NCBI GenBank assembly: GCA_030052745.1
Contig: JANBVO010000106.1
Span: 1-22,268 of the forward strand
Length of the DNA stretch: 22,268 nt
DNA from: Pleurostoma richardsiae
Taxonomy: Eukaryota > Ascomycota > Sordariomycetes > Calosphaeriales > Pleurostomataceae
Direction: 5' to 3'
Part shown: piece by piece, positions 9,683 through 20,103 of the stretch
How the letters are laid out: the number at the start of each line of letters is the position of its first letter
How positions within the stretch are numbered: the first letter of the stretch is position 1
Made by a program: the position numbers and the translations under genes
The notes under the pieces: model-generated
Told to the model about the DNA's origin: nothing
What the model saw: only the letters and a program-made list of their open reading frames with translations
The model's database searches: none

Positions 9683-12600
9683 ATGGCAGAAGGTCTTAGT
9701 GTCGCGGCGAGCGTTATCGTCGTCATCGAGCTGGCCGTTAAGGTTACTTTACTCTGTCTCGAGTATTTTTCGGTCGTAAAGAAGGTTAAGCTTAATATTG
9801 AGCTCTTACGTGGTTATGTCGACGAATTGAAGGTGACCGCCGAAGAAACACAGAACCTACTTCAAGGTTCCTATGGATCTCGCCTTAGAACGTCGTAGAG
9901 ACTGCGCGACGCATTAAACCAGACCCGTTCACAACTTGGCGAGGTCGCGAACAAACTAGACGATAGACTTAGGCCGGGCCGGAAGTCGAAAGCGATGAGA
10001 GCGGTAGGTTTAAGAGCCTTAAAATGGCCTTTCGAGAGCAAAGCTATTGACGAGGTCATTACAAACCTTTGGCGAAACCAAACCGCCCTTTCTGCCGCTT
10101 TTCAAATTAATTAAACGTATATTTTCCGTCCGGAAAGACCTACTAGAAAGCGATTAACCGTCACGTCTAGAGCCGAAATTCTGGACATTAACAAAAAAAA
10201 CGACCTGTCGAAGCTCTCCGTCACGGCAAGCGTCGCCTTCGATTCTCAAGCCAACGAATACGACCCTCGGTACCACTCTAATACTAGAGTAGAGCTCCTC
10301 GCTGAAATATACAAGTGACTTGAGTAAGCAGATGGCAAGTATATTTTTTGGCTACGCGGAATGGCTAGCACCGGCAAATCAACGATATCGCGCACCGTAG
10401 CCGAATATCTCTCTGCTAATAAGGTACCTGCTACTAGCTACTTCTTTAAAAAAGGCGAAAGTAACCGCAGTAAAACAGACAAACTTTTCACAACGATCGC
10501 TATTCAGCTCGTACGGCAAGTTCTACATTTAGCCCCGCATATCCGCCGTGTGATCGAAGATGATGACAGTATCGGCGATAAGAGTAAAAAGGAATAGTTT
10601 AAGAAGCTCATTCTCTAGCCTCTAAAGAAATACGTCGAAGATCTTCGTAGACCTGCCCTAGTAGCCGTTATAATCGATGCTCTGGACGAATGCGACCGAG
10701 AAGCAGATGCTAGAGCCATTATCTATTTTTTGTCCCGCGCCCGAGAGCTTACTACTGTCCGTCTGAGGTTTTTCGTCACTAGCCGGCTAGAATTGCCTAT
10801 CCGGCTCGGGTTTAAAGATATCGGCGGCAGCTACGAGGATGTTGCCCTCTACGACATCCCCGAGTCCGTGATTAAGTACGATATTACTACCTTTCTTGAG
10901 CATGAGTTCGGTTAGATTAAACGAGATTATAATAATCGTCGTGCGCCAGATCTACATTTGCCTCCCGATTAGCCCAACGCTGCTACTATTTAGACATTAG
11001 TCAAGATGGCAATCCTATTGTTCATCTTCGCCGCGACGGTCTGCCGATTCGTTGGAGATCCCCGTCTTGGTGGTCCGAAGGAGGGACTGACGAGAGTCCT
11101 AAAATATAGGACAAGCCGAAAATCTAATATAGATGCGACCTACTGTCCAGTGCTTGATCAGCTGCTTATCGGACTTACGGACTTAAATAAGTGTAGAGTA
11201 ATAGAGAAATTCAAACAAGTCGTCGGTTTCATTATTATTCTCGCTAGCCCGCTATCGACAACCTCCCTCTCTCGGCTTCTAGCGGTACCACGGGATACTA
11301 TTGAGGATCAGCTGGACTTGCTTCACTCCGTTTTGAACGTCCCCCAGAACCCCGATACCCCGGTTAGGCTGCTACACCTCTCATTCTAAGACTTCCTTGT
11401 CGACCCTGAGAGGGGCAAGGAGCAAGAGCAGTTGCCATTCTAGATCGACGAGAAAGAGACGTATACGCGGTTAACAGCGTAATGTCTCTAATTACTGTCG
11501 ACGAGCGACACCTAGAAACGAAATATTTACGGTTTGCGAATGCCCGGAGCGCGACGGTCGGACATTGACCCGCATACTATCGATTAATGTTTCTCTACTG
11601 AAGTCTAGTATGCGTATTTCTATTAGGTTTACCACTTAAAGCAGAGCAAGGGCATTATGTAGGATAGCGATATAGTCGATAACTTCTTACGCCGCTATCT
11701 CCTGTACTAGTTTAAGGCATTAGGTATCATAGGTCGTATCTCAGAGAACATCGATATAGTAGACGACTTGTTAGAGATAACTGATGTACGTATGCCCGTT
11801 AGTATGCTGTTTTCTGATGAAACTAATTGCTAGTCTAGCGCGTAAGTAATGTGTTAGCTTTTCTTTACGACACTAAACGAGTTGTTATGAATAATTGCGG
11901 CGTTATCGACAAGACGCCGCTTCAAGTGTACCATTCGACGATTCTGTTTACGCCAGAATCAAGCGAGGTTCGCTAGGTGTTCCGAGACTAGTTTCCAGCT
12001 TGGATAAAGCTACTGCCAAAGGTAGATTCAGAGTGGCATCTATGTTTCTAAACGCTCGAGGGCCACGGCGATGGTGTCAGCTCGGTGGCGTTCTCGCCCG
12101 ACGGCCGGCAGGTGGCGTCGGCTTCAGTCGACCGGATGGTCAAGCTCTGGGAGACAGCGACGGGCCGCTGCGTGGCGACGCTCGAGGGCCATAGCGGTGC
12201 TGTCTGGTCAGTGGCGTTCTCGCCCGACGGCCGGCAGGTAGCGTCGGCGTCATTCGATAGTACGGTTAAGGTCTGGGAGATAGCGACGGGTAGCTGCGTG
12301 GCGACGTTCGAGGGCTACGGCAATATTGTTAACTCGGTGGCGTTCTTGCCCTACGGCCGGCAGGTAGCGTCGGCGTCATTCGACAGTACGGTCAAGGTCT
12401 GGGAGATAGCGACGGGCCGCTGCGTGGCGACGTTCGAGGGCTACGGCGGTGTTGTCTGGTCAGTGGCGTTCTCGCCCGACGGCCGGCAGGTAGCGTCGGG
12501 GTCAGTCAATAGTACGGTTAAGGTCTGGGAGATAGCGACGGGTAGCTGCGTGGCGACGTTCGAGGGCCACGGCGATATTGTTAGGTCGGTAGCGTTCTCG

Positions 12601-13527
12601 CCTGATGGCCGGCAGGTAGCGTCGGGGTCAGTCGACAGGACGGTCAAGCTCTGGGAGACAGCGACGGGCAGCTGTGTAGCAACACTCGAGGGCCACGGCG
12701 GTGCTATCTACTCAGTAGCGTTCTCGCCTGACAGCCAGCAAATAACGTCGGCGTCATTCGACAGGACAGTCAAGCTCTAGGAGACAACAACGAGCAGCTA
12801 CGTGACGACGTTCAAAGGCCACGGCGATATTATTAGGTCGGTAACGTTCTCGCCCGACGGCCACCAGATAGCGTCGGCGTCACACGACAGGACGGTCAAG
12901 CTCTAGGAGACAACGACGGGCAGCTACGTGGTGACGCTCGAAGGCCACAGTGGTACTATCTACTCGATAGCGTTCTCGCCCGACGGCCAGCAGGTGGCGT
13001 CGGCGTCACACGACAGGACGGTTAAGCTCTGGGAGACAGCGACGGGTAACTACATGGCGACGCTTAAATCCCACGGTGATGCTATCTACTCGGTGGCGTT
13101 CTCGCCTAACGGCCGGCAGGTGGCGTCGGCGTCATTCGATAAGACGATTAAGGTCTAGGAAATAGCGACAGGTAGCTACGTGGCGACACTCGAGGGCCAT
13201 GGCAGTGCTGTCAGCTCGGTAGCGTTCTCGCCCGACGGCCGCTATCTGCATACCGATAATGGCAACTTTCTACTTAACTCATCATTTGGACAGACACAGC
13301 TAGAAACACATGGGCCTCACTCTTCGAGCCAAGTAACTGTTGGCTAGAATATAGGGTTGAACGAGAACAAAGCATGGGTCACCTATAATAAGCATCCCAT
13401 TCTGTAGCTTCCACCGGCATATCGTCCTATTATATCAGCTATAAACAAATCGGCAATAGCTGCTAGATGTCATTCCGGGCGGGTATATTTAATGACCTTC
13501 TCATTTACGAATAATCTTTTCAAATAA
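9683..13527 (+). pseudogene. NACHT-WD40 NOD-like receptor (fungal STAND protein), RIP-damaged
   Basis: Fungal NLRs of this type sense non-self or incompatibility signals through WD40 repeats and signal through a NACHT NTPase. Three exons fit: 9683-10116, 10171-11785 and 11839-13527, with introns of 54 nt (GTATAT...TTAACC...CTAG) and 53 nt (GTACGT...ACTAATTG...CTAG). Together they give exactly 1246 codons. Order: a fungal STAND N-terminal domain (MAEGLSVAASVIVVIELAVK; later GLRALKWPFESK); NACHT with P-loop GMASTGKST near residue 208 and Walker B VIIDALDECD near 310; a linker with GLRMPGARRSDIDPHTID; LLPKVDSEW just before ten WD40 units; and a C-terminal domain with LPPAYRP and SGRVYLMTF. About 27 stops interrupt it, nearly all TAG or TAA; one is TGA (10316). 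The P-loop Ser replaces the usual Gly, again a CpA-type change. No function is expected now. It converges on the DUF3723 gene. Confidence 0.92.
12085..13250 (+). repeat. Tandem WD40 repeat array, 126-bp unit
   Basis: The motif VAFSPDG recurs exactly every 126 bp, at 12085, 12211, 12337, 12463, 12589, 12715, 12841, 12967, 13093 and 13219: nine complete 42-residue units plus a partial tenth. The units are nearly identical in DNA, as in the fast-evolving WD40 arrays of Podospora HNWD genes, where repeats are shuffled by recombination. Units 1-5 keep the Trp codon TGG and the Cys codon TGC/TGT. In units 6, 7 and 9 the Trp codon is TAG (12778, 12904, 13156), and in units 6-9 the Cys codon is TAC. 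Damage therefore begins sharply at about 12715. Confidence 0.95.
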
Positions 13528-14333
13528 TTTTCTCTATCTTTGTTCCCTAAATGGTTCAAGGGGACGTAGTTACTATATACCCAGTCAACTCAATAAATGC
13601 TTCAGTTATAAACATTGCTGCACTAGTCAGCTGTAGCGGGACCAGCTGGTACCGTTATAGTACATTGGTGTTGTTGTCTTCTCAGCACTGGGAGGGATCG
13701 TGCTCAACATATGCACCGCCCACCTTAAATCTTATTCGCAACATGTCGTTGTTCGAAGTTCTGCTATTAAGCTATGATTCATTAATGTCCATATCATCTC
13801 ACTAACCTACTATTTGAAACGCACTCAGAATCAAATCTATTCGTACTAGGATTCACTGATCGGGAAGCCAACAAATCCGAGCTTGTTTTAGCTTATCAAG
13901 AAGCCGTAATTTATAGCTAACAGTATAATCATAGGTATGTCCTACCCCTCTATAAAGCCGATCAGCTGCTATGAAACGCAAATATCAGTAGCACCCTAAA
14001 ATAACCGTCTACGGCACTAACGAGCATTCTCGTGTAGTCTGAAATTCCTCTAGCAGCTTTCGTATTAGAGGGCTCGAGACGCAAACGATAGCAGCAAACG
14101 GGCCTTCCCCACCTTCTCCGAAAGGTCCCACCGTGTACTCGTGCTAACGTAGGGGAGTTGAAATAAGAGTGGTCCCTACGTCCTATCCTCTAATAAACGA
14201 GACGTCCAGCTTCCTCTGCTTAGAACTGGTAGAGCTCGGCGATATGCTTCTCTTGCTGCGAAACACAACACAGCTCTCAAGATTATTCGCTTGTCCACAT
14301 GTCTCTCCAATGACTCGGAGAATTAAACCTAGG
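13528..14333. other. Region between convergent NLR and DUF3723 genes; weak coding remnant
   Basis: Both flanking genes end into this 800-bp region. A plus frame from about 13780 to a TAA near 14165 reads protein-like (LFVLGFTDREANKSELVLAY) across several TAG/TAA codons and one TGA, and may be a remnant of an unknown small gene. The open frame 13551-13805 has no recognisable features. If the TAG at 14336-14334 is a damaged sense codon, the DUF3723 reading would extend to a TGA at 14279-14277. Confidence 0.3.
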
Positions 14334-15205
14334 CTAGAGAATCGACTCTAGGGTCACTAGTACTGAGCGACTAGGCGAGGGTGCTGCTCCGGCTTCGTTT
14401 TGGGACACGGTAATAATCTGCCAATCGGGATCGCCTTGCTCCTCCTCCTACGAAGCCTCATGCACGCTTTTGGTCTCCGAAAAAGGATCCATTCCCCTCC
14501 TCTCGCTCTCGCTACCATAACTAGCTTAGCTACTCGTCTCGACTCTTGAATCGACAGCCTTAGATTTTAAAACAGGTATTTCTATAGATAAGGATCTCCT
14601 TACCTCCAGCCCTGCTATCTCCGTTATCTCCCCACGGACGCCTTCAGTTGAGCGAGGGGATTTTTACCGTTCGTCTAGAGCGTCTAAGTCCCTCCTGTTT
14701 GCTACACCTCCTGGCTGCGTACCAGTGGCGGCTTCGCGGCGTGTTCGAATATCGAGCAGCCGCTGGCGTACCTCATCTAGTAGAAGGCGACGTAGTCTTT
14801 CTATCCTTGCTAAATTCACACGACTCACATCCGGAACGGTCCGTCCTAAGCTTGGTTATCTTAGGTTATCCTCGTGGTACTGGAGCGCTACATGTTCTCT
14901 AACCTTGCTATCGACCGGGGAATCGTCCAATAAATCGGTCGTATACTAGCCCGACAATCGCCGTTTGAATTGCAACTCTTCGTTATTCTCGGTTGCCCTT
15001 AGCTTTACTCGCTTCAGTAGTGGCTCACGTTTCTTCACGGGACGTATACGCAGTGCCGTATTAGATGGTTCCGCAGGGCCTCCGGCATAAGTAAATACAC
15101 CTCGACCTCTTAAGATATCGTCTGCTTCTAGTGCTCCTGTCGTGCTGGATGGTCCGGCAGGAACTGGGAGAGCCTAGGCGAGCGCCTATCCTCCCTTTTC
15201 CGGGT

Positions 15206-15344
15206 CCGAAGTAGATGTTATCGGAGCGGAATCTCCCTTCGCGCTGGAGGGCCCGGCGGGGGTTTCCACTAAATGAGGGTAGGCAAACGTCTATCTGGCC
15301 GTCTCCGGATTCGAAGTAGATGTTACCGGAGCGGAATCTACCTT
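15206..15344 (-). repeat. Internal duplication in the DUF3723 tail
   Basis: A segment of about 36 bp starting TCCGAAGTAGATGTTA recurs about 103 bp apart (near 15206-15241 and 15309-15344). It encodes the paired peptides DSAPITSTSDPE and DSAPVTSTSNPE. A looser related pair with GAGTAAGCTTG lies near 15450 and 15583. These indicate growth of the tail by tandem duplication. Confidence 0.65.
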
Positions 15345-16032
15345 CGAACTGGCGATAGCGTTCTTACTACCGCCGGTGTTCTTTCTGCTCCCGGTATTCT
15401 TAGTATTCTTTTCATTTCTCTTTGCGAGTTACCTTAGAGTTGATATTCGAGTAAGCTTGGCGTTAGGTCTACCGGTGCTGGTAGATTTTCTTAGCCGGGT
15501 TCGGGTTTCCCGTATGGACAGTAGCTCAGTGCTCTTGGTCCTGGCCTTGGTTAACTTTACGCCCTGCGCTCGAGTTGATCTTTGAGTAAGCTTGCCACGG
15601 GGTTTGCGGGTCCTGGGAGACTTCCTTAGTTGGGCGTGGGGTCCTCGCGTCGAGAGAATTCCTGTCGACTCTGCGGTCGACGATATTCCTGCTTGGAGTA
15701 TTTCATGATTTCGCGGTTTTTCCTGGCCTGCTCTAGTGTCAGGCGTGGCAGACTGCGTGGAAGCCGGGTCTGGGCTCCTATCGCGTCTAGCGCTTGGAAG
15801 ATTATCTTTTTCCTTATACTACTTCGGAGTCCGTTCTGCTGGGCTTAATTCTCGGCTGCTTCCTCTGCTGGCCCTCCGTACTTCGTCCCGACGCCTGCCT
15901 TTCCTTTGGCGGTAGTTGGGATATTTAACAGACTTGGCCCGTTCCCGCCGCGGGGTCCTACTGACCGCGACTCCGGCTAGATATTCCGGAGATGGTATTG
16001 CGAAACGTAGGGGCTTAGGCGGGGGCTCAGGC

Positions 16033-16092
16033 GGATGTTTTAGCGGATGTTCTAGCGGGTGTTCTAGTGGGTGTTCTAGTGGGTGTTCCAAT
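16033..16092 (-). repeat. 12-bp minisatellite encoding EHPL repeats
   Basis: Five consecutive 12-nt units (16033, 16045, 16057, 16069, 16081) differ at only a few bases. They encode repeated Glu-His-Pro-Leu tetrapeptides within the disordered part of the DUF3723 product, flanked by looser Pro-Glu-rich copies. The length probably changed by replication slippage. Confidence 0.85.
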
Positions 16093-18425
16093 GAGGGCTC
16101 CGGCGGGGGCTCGTGTTCCGGCGGATGTTCCAATGGGGGCTTTATCGGTTGCTGCGACTCCCCTGCTGAGGCGGGCGGCAACTCTGGCTTACCCGACTTC
16201 CGATGGCTAGAGGAATGAACGTGAGAAGCGTCTCCGCCTTCTTCGGTTGTAGGCGTCCAGGTGGGCGGCGGCGTGCGTGGAGGTTCCGGAGCTGGAGCTA
16301 GCAAAGAGGATACCTCTTGGTCAAGGACTGGCCCGGTGCTTGACGCTCCCAAGTTCAACAGGCTCGTACTGTCATCGGGCCTGGGAGAAGGCTCTTCACT
16401 GAGAAGCGCGTCCTCTTCAGCGGGTCTCTTCAGCACGGTAACCCGTTTAGTGGGCAGAGGCGGGAACATCGGCCGCTCTGAACGCTGAGGGGTCGGCTTT
16501 GCTTCCGAAAGTTTTCGCGGGTACCGCAATGCAAATCTGTGACCAGGTCGAGACGCCGTCGTAGGGGCGTGTTCAGCGGTCTTCTTTGTGATTCCGGCCT
16601 TGAAAGCTGCCGTTTGACCTGTTCTATTAGTAGCCTTCTGGTTTCGGCGCGTAGGTCTAGGGGCTTTGGATGAAGGCGGCATTTTGCCGGATAGGTCCGC
16701 CGCGGTTATGTCTCCTGGCTCTGGCCGCTTAGGCACGGAGAAAGTAGGGGGCGGAACTGGCGGGTCGAACGGTGCTGCCGCTAGAGCGTTTATAATGTAT
16801 TTTGCTTTGCCGAAGAACGCTTTAAGGAAGTCATTTATAACAAATGCCGAGCTTAGACGTTCCTTGCTCGCCTCCTGTAGGGTCGGGAGGAAGGTATAGC
16901 GAGATAACGTCCGGAAGACGTTGGTAGTCGGTTTGCCGAACCTCCACTCTGGCGTTTGGGAAGCTAAACGGACCGTTTTCAATGACAGAAGCCGAGGTTC
17001 TATCTTGGGATTCCTTAGACCTTCCTCGATCAACGCGGTCGAGTACTCGATCTTGTTCGTACCGGCGTGGAGCCGGAGTAGGTCCCGAGTATCGACGTCT
17101 GTTATCATTGGTTTCTCTTTACGTTTATCTTATAGGGTCCGTTTATTGGAGAGGCGTGGAAAACGCCGGATAGTCATTAAGAATAAGAGTTGGTACGTTA
17201 GATTTCCGTCTATCGAAGCTAAAGAACGGAATCTACTTTCGCTGGTTTGATCGGTCTCGATGACTGGCGGGTTAGGCGGCCGCTAAGCGATACCTAGGTA
17301 GTTGTCTACTGTCTGTGCCTGTGACGGATTAAAGTTTGTCGCCTTTATGTTTAGAATGTGCCGTGTGATGATTTGTATGCTGATGGAGAGGTATCTTATA
17401 TTCGCTTGGAACGTCTCGAAACTAGTAATGATGGTGTCGAGCGATAGTATATTCTGTAGGATTACCTGCCGTAGAGCGTGATCTTTAACCTGCGAGAAGA
17501 TTAGGCGCTTATTTATTATTATGGTGATGAGGGCCGTGTTATTGGGGTCGGACAGCGCGAGGCCTTGTAGCTCCCTAATCGTGTTGAAGTCCAGATAGCT
17601 GATCACGCAGGGGTCACCGCCGGTAATCTTCATGAGGATGACGAGGATATGCTCGAAATATCGCACAATCTGCTCGTCACAGTGGAGGGCCAGGTACTTG
17701 TGGATGTTCCCCAGTTGGAACCCAGGCTACAGCCCCACGAACGGGAGCAATGCATTCAAGGCCGCTACGATGCTTCCCCTGAGGTAGTTGCCATTCTCGT
17801 TAACTTTAAGAAGAATCTAAAGGCTCTTCTCTTTGTAAGGGGTCAGCTACAGAACCCATTCGCCGATCAGGTTAGCCAGTCCGATCTCGTCTTAGCGCTG
17901 ATAGGATCGAAGAGTTCGGTATATCTCGCCGTCCGCATATTTCGTCTGGTAGAAGAAGCGCTTCACCTTCTCGCGGAGGAAGGCAGGGCGGGTGGCTGGT
18001 TCTGTCAGCAGGCGGCCTTCGTTTCCACTGTGCTACTTGCCTTCCGGGACATGGAACAACTTCACGGTCCACCAGAAGCGGCTACCGTAGAGCCCCCGCG
18101 CCGCCGCAATCCTCTGTCTGCCGTCTACGTAGACGATGCGGTTGTTGAGAGCGATGCGCGGTGGATTTCCCTCCCAGACGGTGCGGCGGAGGGCCTCAGG
18201 AGACCGGTGCAGAGTAGACAGGATCTCCTTATACGTACTCTCATCGACGCAGCCTGTTATATAGTTATCCTGATTATCCTGTCTGCACGCTAACCTTCGA
18301 AAGACTCTGATGAGTTTCTCAGTGATCGTACCGTACTCCTGTCTGCCATAGGCGGCATCAAATGTAAAAGCAGATGGCGGAACCCGAATGATACCGACGA
18401 GGTACTTTTCCGTTATGGTCTCCAC

Positions 18426-18946
18426 GATATAGCCGCGGAGAGGAGAACGACAGAGAGAGTGCGTGGGAGATAGCTGGGATTAAGCGATGCCTAGTACTGC
18501 CTACGAGAGCCTGACCTCCTGTCTGGCACATGTCTTCCTCGATTCGTGCCGGGATCCTGGTTCTGAGCAACCGCAATTTGGAGGACTAGGTTCCCGGGCT
18601 CGCCGACTATATAGGCAGGCTAGCCGAAAGGTATAGCTACTAGGACTCAGCCCACCGGCTTTACGGACTGCTCGTCGTGCTATGGCTATACGGGTCGGCG
18701 ATATCCTGCAGCAGGTTATCACTAGGACGCTGCTTAGCGAGAGATAACAGTTCGCCTGACGAGCGGGTGCAAGTACTACATCACATTCACGATCGGAGCA
18801 CTAAGTGGAGGTAACAAAAATCCTTGACATACGCCTACAGACAAATCGACAGGATTCTACCAGAGATCCTGCGCAAAGAATCGAATAACCAGACATCGTT
18901 GGAACAAGACGGCAATACAAGCACCTCCCCCACCCAACATGTACGA
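18426..18946. other. Intergenic, upstream of the DUF3723 gene
   Basis: No gene is evident in 520 bases. The minus frame of the DUF3723 gene stays open from 18425 up to a TAA near 18482, so some N-terminal residues may be encoded here. Open frames of about 70 codons on the minus strand (18576-18358, 18722-18501) have no recognisable features. Confidence 0.4.
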
Positions 18947-19504
18947 TCAGCTCTCACCAAAACATTCCCTTGCCAATGCATCCATTTGCCTCCTAGTCAA
19001 CGGGCGTAGTGTTCTCCGCCGTACCACGCGCGCTGGCCGCCTTATAGGAGAGGAGGATGAAGAGGATGAGGAGGATGGAATGGAAGACGAAGACGAAGAC
19101 GAAGTGCTGCTCGAAGAGCTCGGCGTCCGAGCCGGGCTAGGCTACTCCGGAAATGGAACAGATACGCTTAACAGTCCCGCCTCAGTTCCGCCGTTGGAGA
19201 GCGCGGCCAGTACGGTGGCGTCGGTGGCAGGCAAAGGTACATTGCCATTGGTGGCGGCAAGTCTGAGCCGTCGTTCCTCGATGCTCTCGAGACTGTCAAG
19301 CCCAAGACGTTCCTCGAATCCCGAGGTGTTGAGGCTGCTGAGTAGATCGTTGCTTGTCTCGAACAGGAAAGTCTAGCCCATGAAACTGCCCGCCAGGACA
19401 AATTTAGCCTGCGTGTCGTAGTGCAGCTCGAGCAGCCGCTTCATGGAGGTCTGCCGGCGGTCCAAGTAGCTCCGCACTCTCTTCTGAGATGGAGTTCGAG
19501 ACAT
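18947..19504 (-). pseudogene. Small protein with poly-Ser tract, unknown, RIP-damaged
   Basis: One frame runs from the ATG at 19504 to a TGA at 18949-18947, 186 codons, broken only by TAG codons at 19375-19373 and 19144-19142. The N-terminus is basic and probably helical (MSRTPSQKRVRSYLDRRQTS, then MKRLLELHYDTQAKFVLAGS). A middle region contains LNTSGFEERLGLDSLESIEE. Then comes a long Ser tract (19114-19045), encoded on this strand by TCT/TCC/TCG codons that appear as a GA-rich microsatellite on the plus strand. The tail is basic, ending ARECFGES. The plus frame 18939-19376 with its acidic Glu/Asp run is the antisense image of the Ser tract. No family recognised. Same orientation as its neighbours, the DUF3723 and ferric reductase genes. 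Confidence 0.6.
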
Positions 19505-20103
19505 AAGGGGCAGGCTTGCAAGTATGACGGAGGATGACGTAGGGATGCGAATTGAGAAGGCGAGATATGAGAAGTTTACTGCTGAACAGAAACTATATGA
19601 CCGTGATGGTGCTAGAAGTAAGGTATGAAGACTTCTAATAAGCAGAGACTCTATCGCCGTAATAGCAGTGGAGGAGTTCTGTAGTTATACATGACTAAGG
19701 AGTTCTATAATTAAGGTATCTCCGGCCATGTTCGAAGCCATGAAACAGGTGCGTTCTGAGGGGCACCAGTGATTAGCTGGGTTACCCGCGCCTAGCCAAC
19801 GATCAAGCAATAAACACCAAATTTAGCCGAGCACCTCTCCCATCCCGGCGCTGGGCAGCCAGCAGCCCGTACCCCGGTGGCACTCTCGCCCGGAACCTAG
19901 ACAGCCCGGATACGATCAGGAAAGGTAAAGGGGGAGGAAGACGAGGTTGGAGCTAGCCGCAGGGAACTACCGCGGCGCGATATTAGCCCTTACGGTGCGA
20001 ACGCCTGACGCATCGGGCGAGAAGTCGACCCTACAGCGAACCGCTGCGGTCGTCTCAAGAACATCCTTCGTTAAGAACCTTTTTGTTTCGCCTTGCTATC
20101 TAG
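19505..20103. other. Intergenic, no gene seen
   Basis: About 600 bases separate the poly-Ser gene from the 3' end of the ferric reductase gene. Frames on both strands are broken densely and carry no recognisable motif. If the TAG at 20106-20104 is a damaged sense codon, the ferric reductase reading would extend ten residues to a TAA near 20076. Confidence 0.45.

Larger units (their letters stand above)
14334..18425 (-). pseudogene. DUF3723 protein (Starship-associated family), RIP-damaged
   Basis: A single minus frame without introns runs about 1364 codons, crossed by about 18 TAG/TAA codons (for example 18035, 17894, 17849, 17819, 17729, 17285, 17132, 15821). The N-terminal 500 residues match the DUF3723 family as I know it: FTFDAAYGRQEYGTITEKL, LACRQDNQDNYITGCVD, VDGRQRIAAARG, WWTVKLFHVPEG, REKVKRFFYQTKYADGEIY, ALNALLPFVGL, LHCDEQIVRYFEHIL, KDHALRQVILQNIL and FLMTIRRFPRLSNK. 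The C-terminal 800 residues are low-complexity, Pro-, Ser- and Lys/Arg-rich, and contain EHPL repeats and other internal duplications. The start is unclear: 18425 is a GTG, no ATG is near, and an ATA at 18416 could be a lost ATG. The molecular function of the family is unknown, but it is repeatedly found as cargo of Starship elements. The 214-codon plus frame 17649-18293 is its antisense shadow. Confidence 0.9.

Noticed and set aside
13551-13805. 84-codon plus-strand open frame after the NLR
   Set aside because: It starts just beyond the NLR stop, shows no domain, and has a composition typical of random AT-rich sequence.
17649-18293. 214-codon plus-strand open frame as a gene
   Set aside because: The opposite strand carries clear DUF3723 family motifs throughout; the plus frame is open because its stops fall on the sense strand.
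18939-19376. Plus-strand protein with a long acidic Glu/Asp run
   Set aside because: The acidic run is the reverse complement of a Ser tract in a longer coherent minus-strand gene with its own ATG and TGA; the plus frame has no other protein-like content.
740-19504. Alternative genetic code with TAG/TAA read as Gln and TGA as the only stop
   Set aside because: Many internal stops would fit Gln, and several genes end in TGA. However, in the WD40 array TAG replaces the conserved Trp codon, Cys codons become TAC, an ATG appears as ATA, and other genes appear to end in TAA. A mutational cause explains all of these; a changed code does not.
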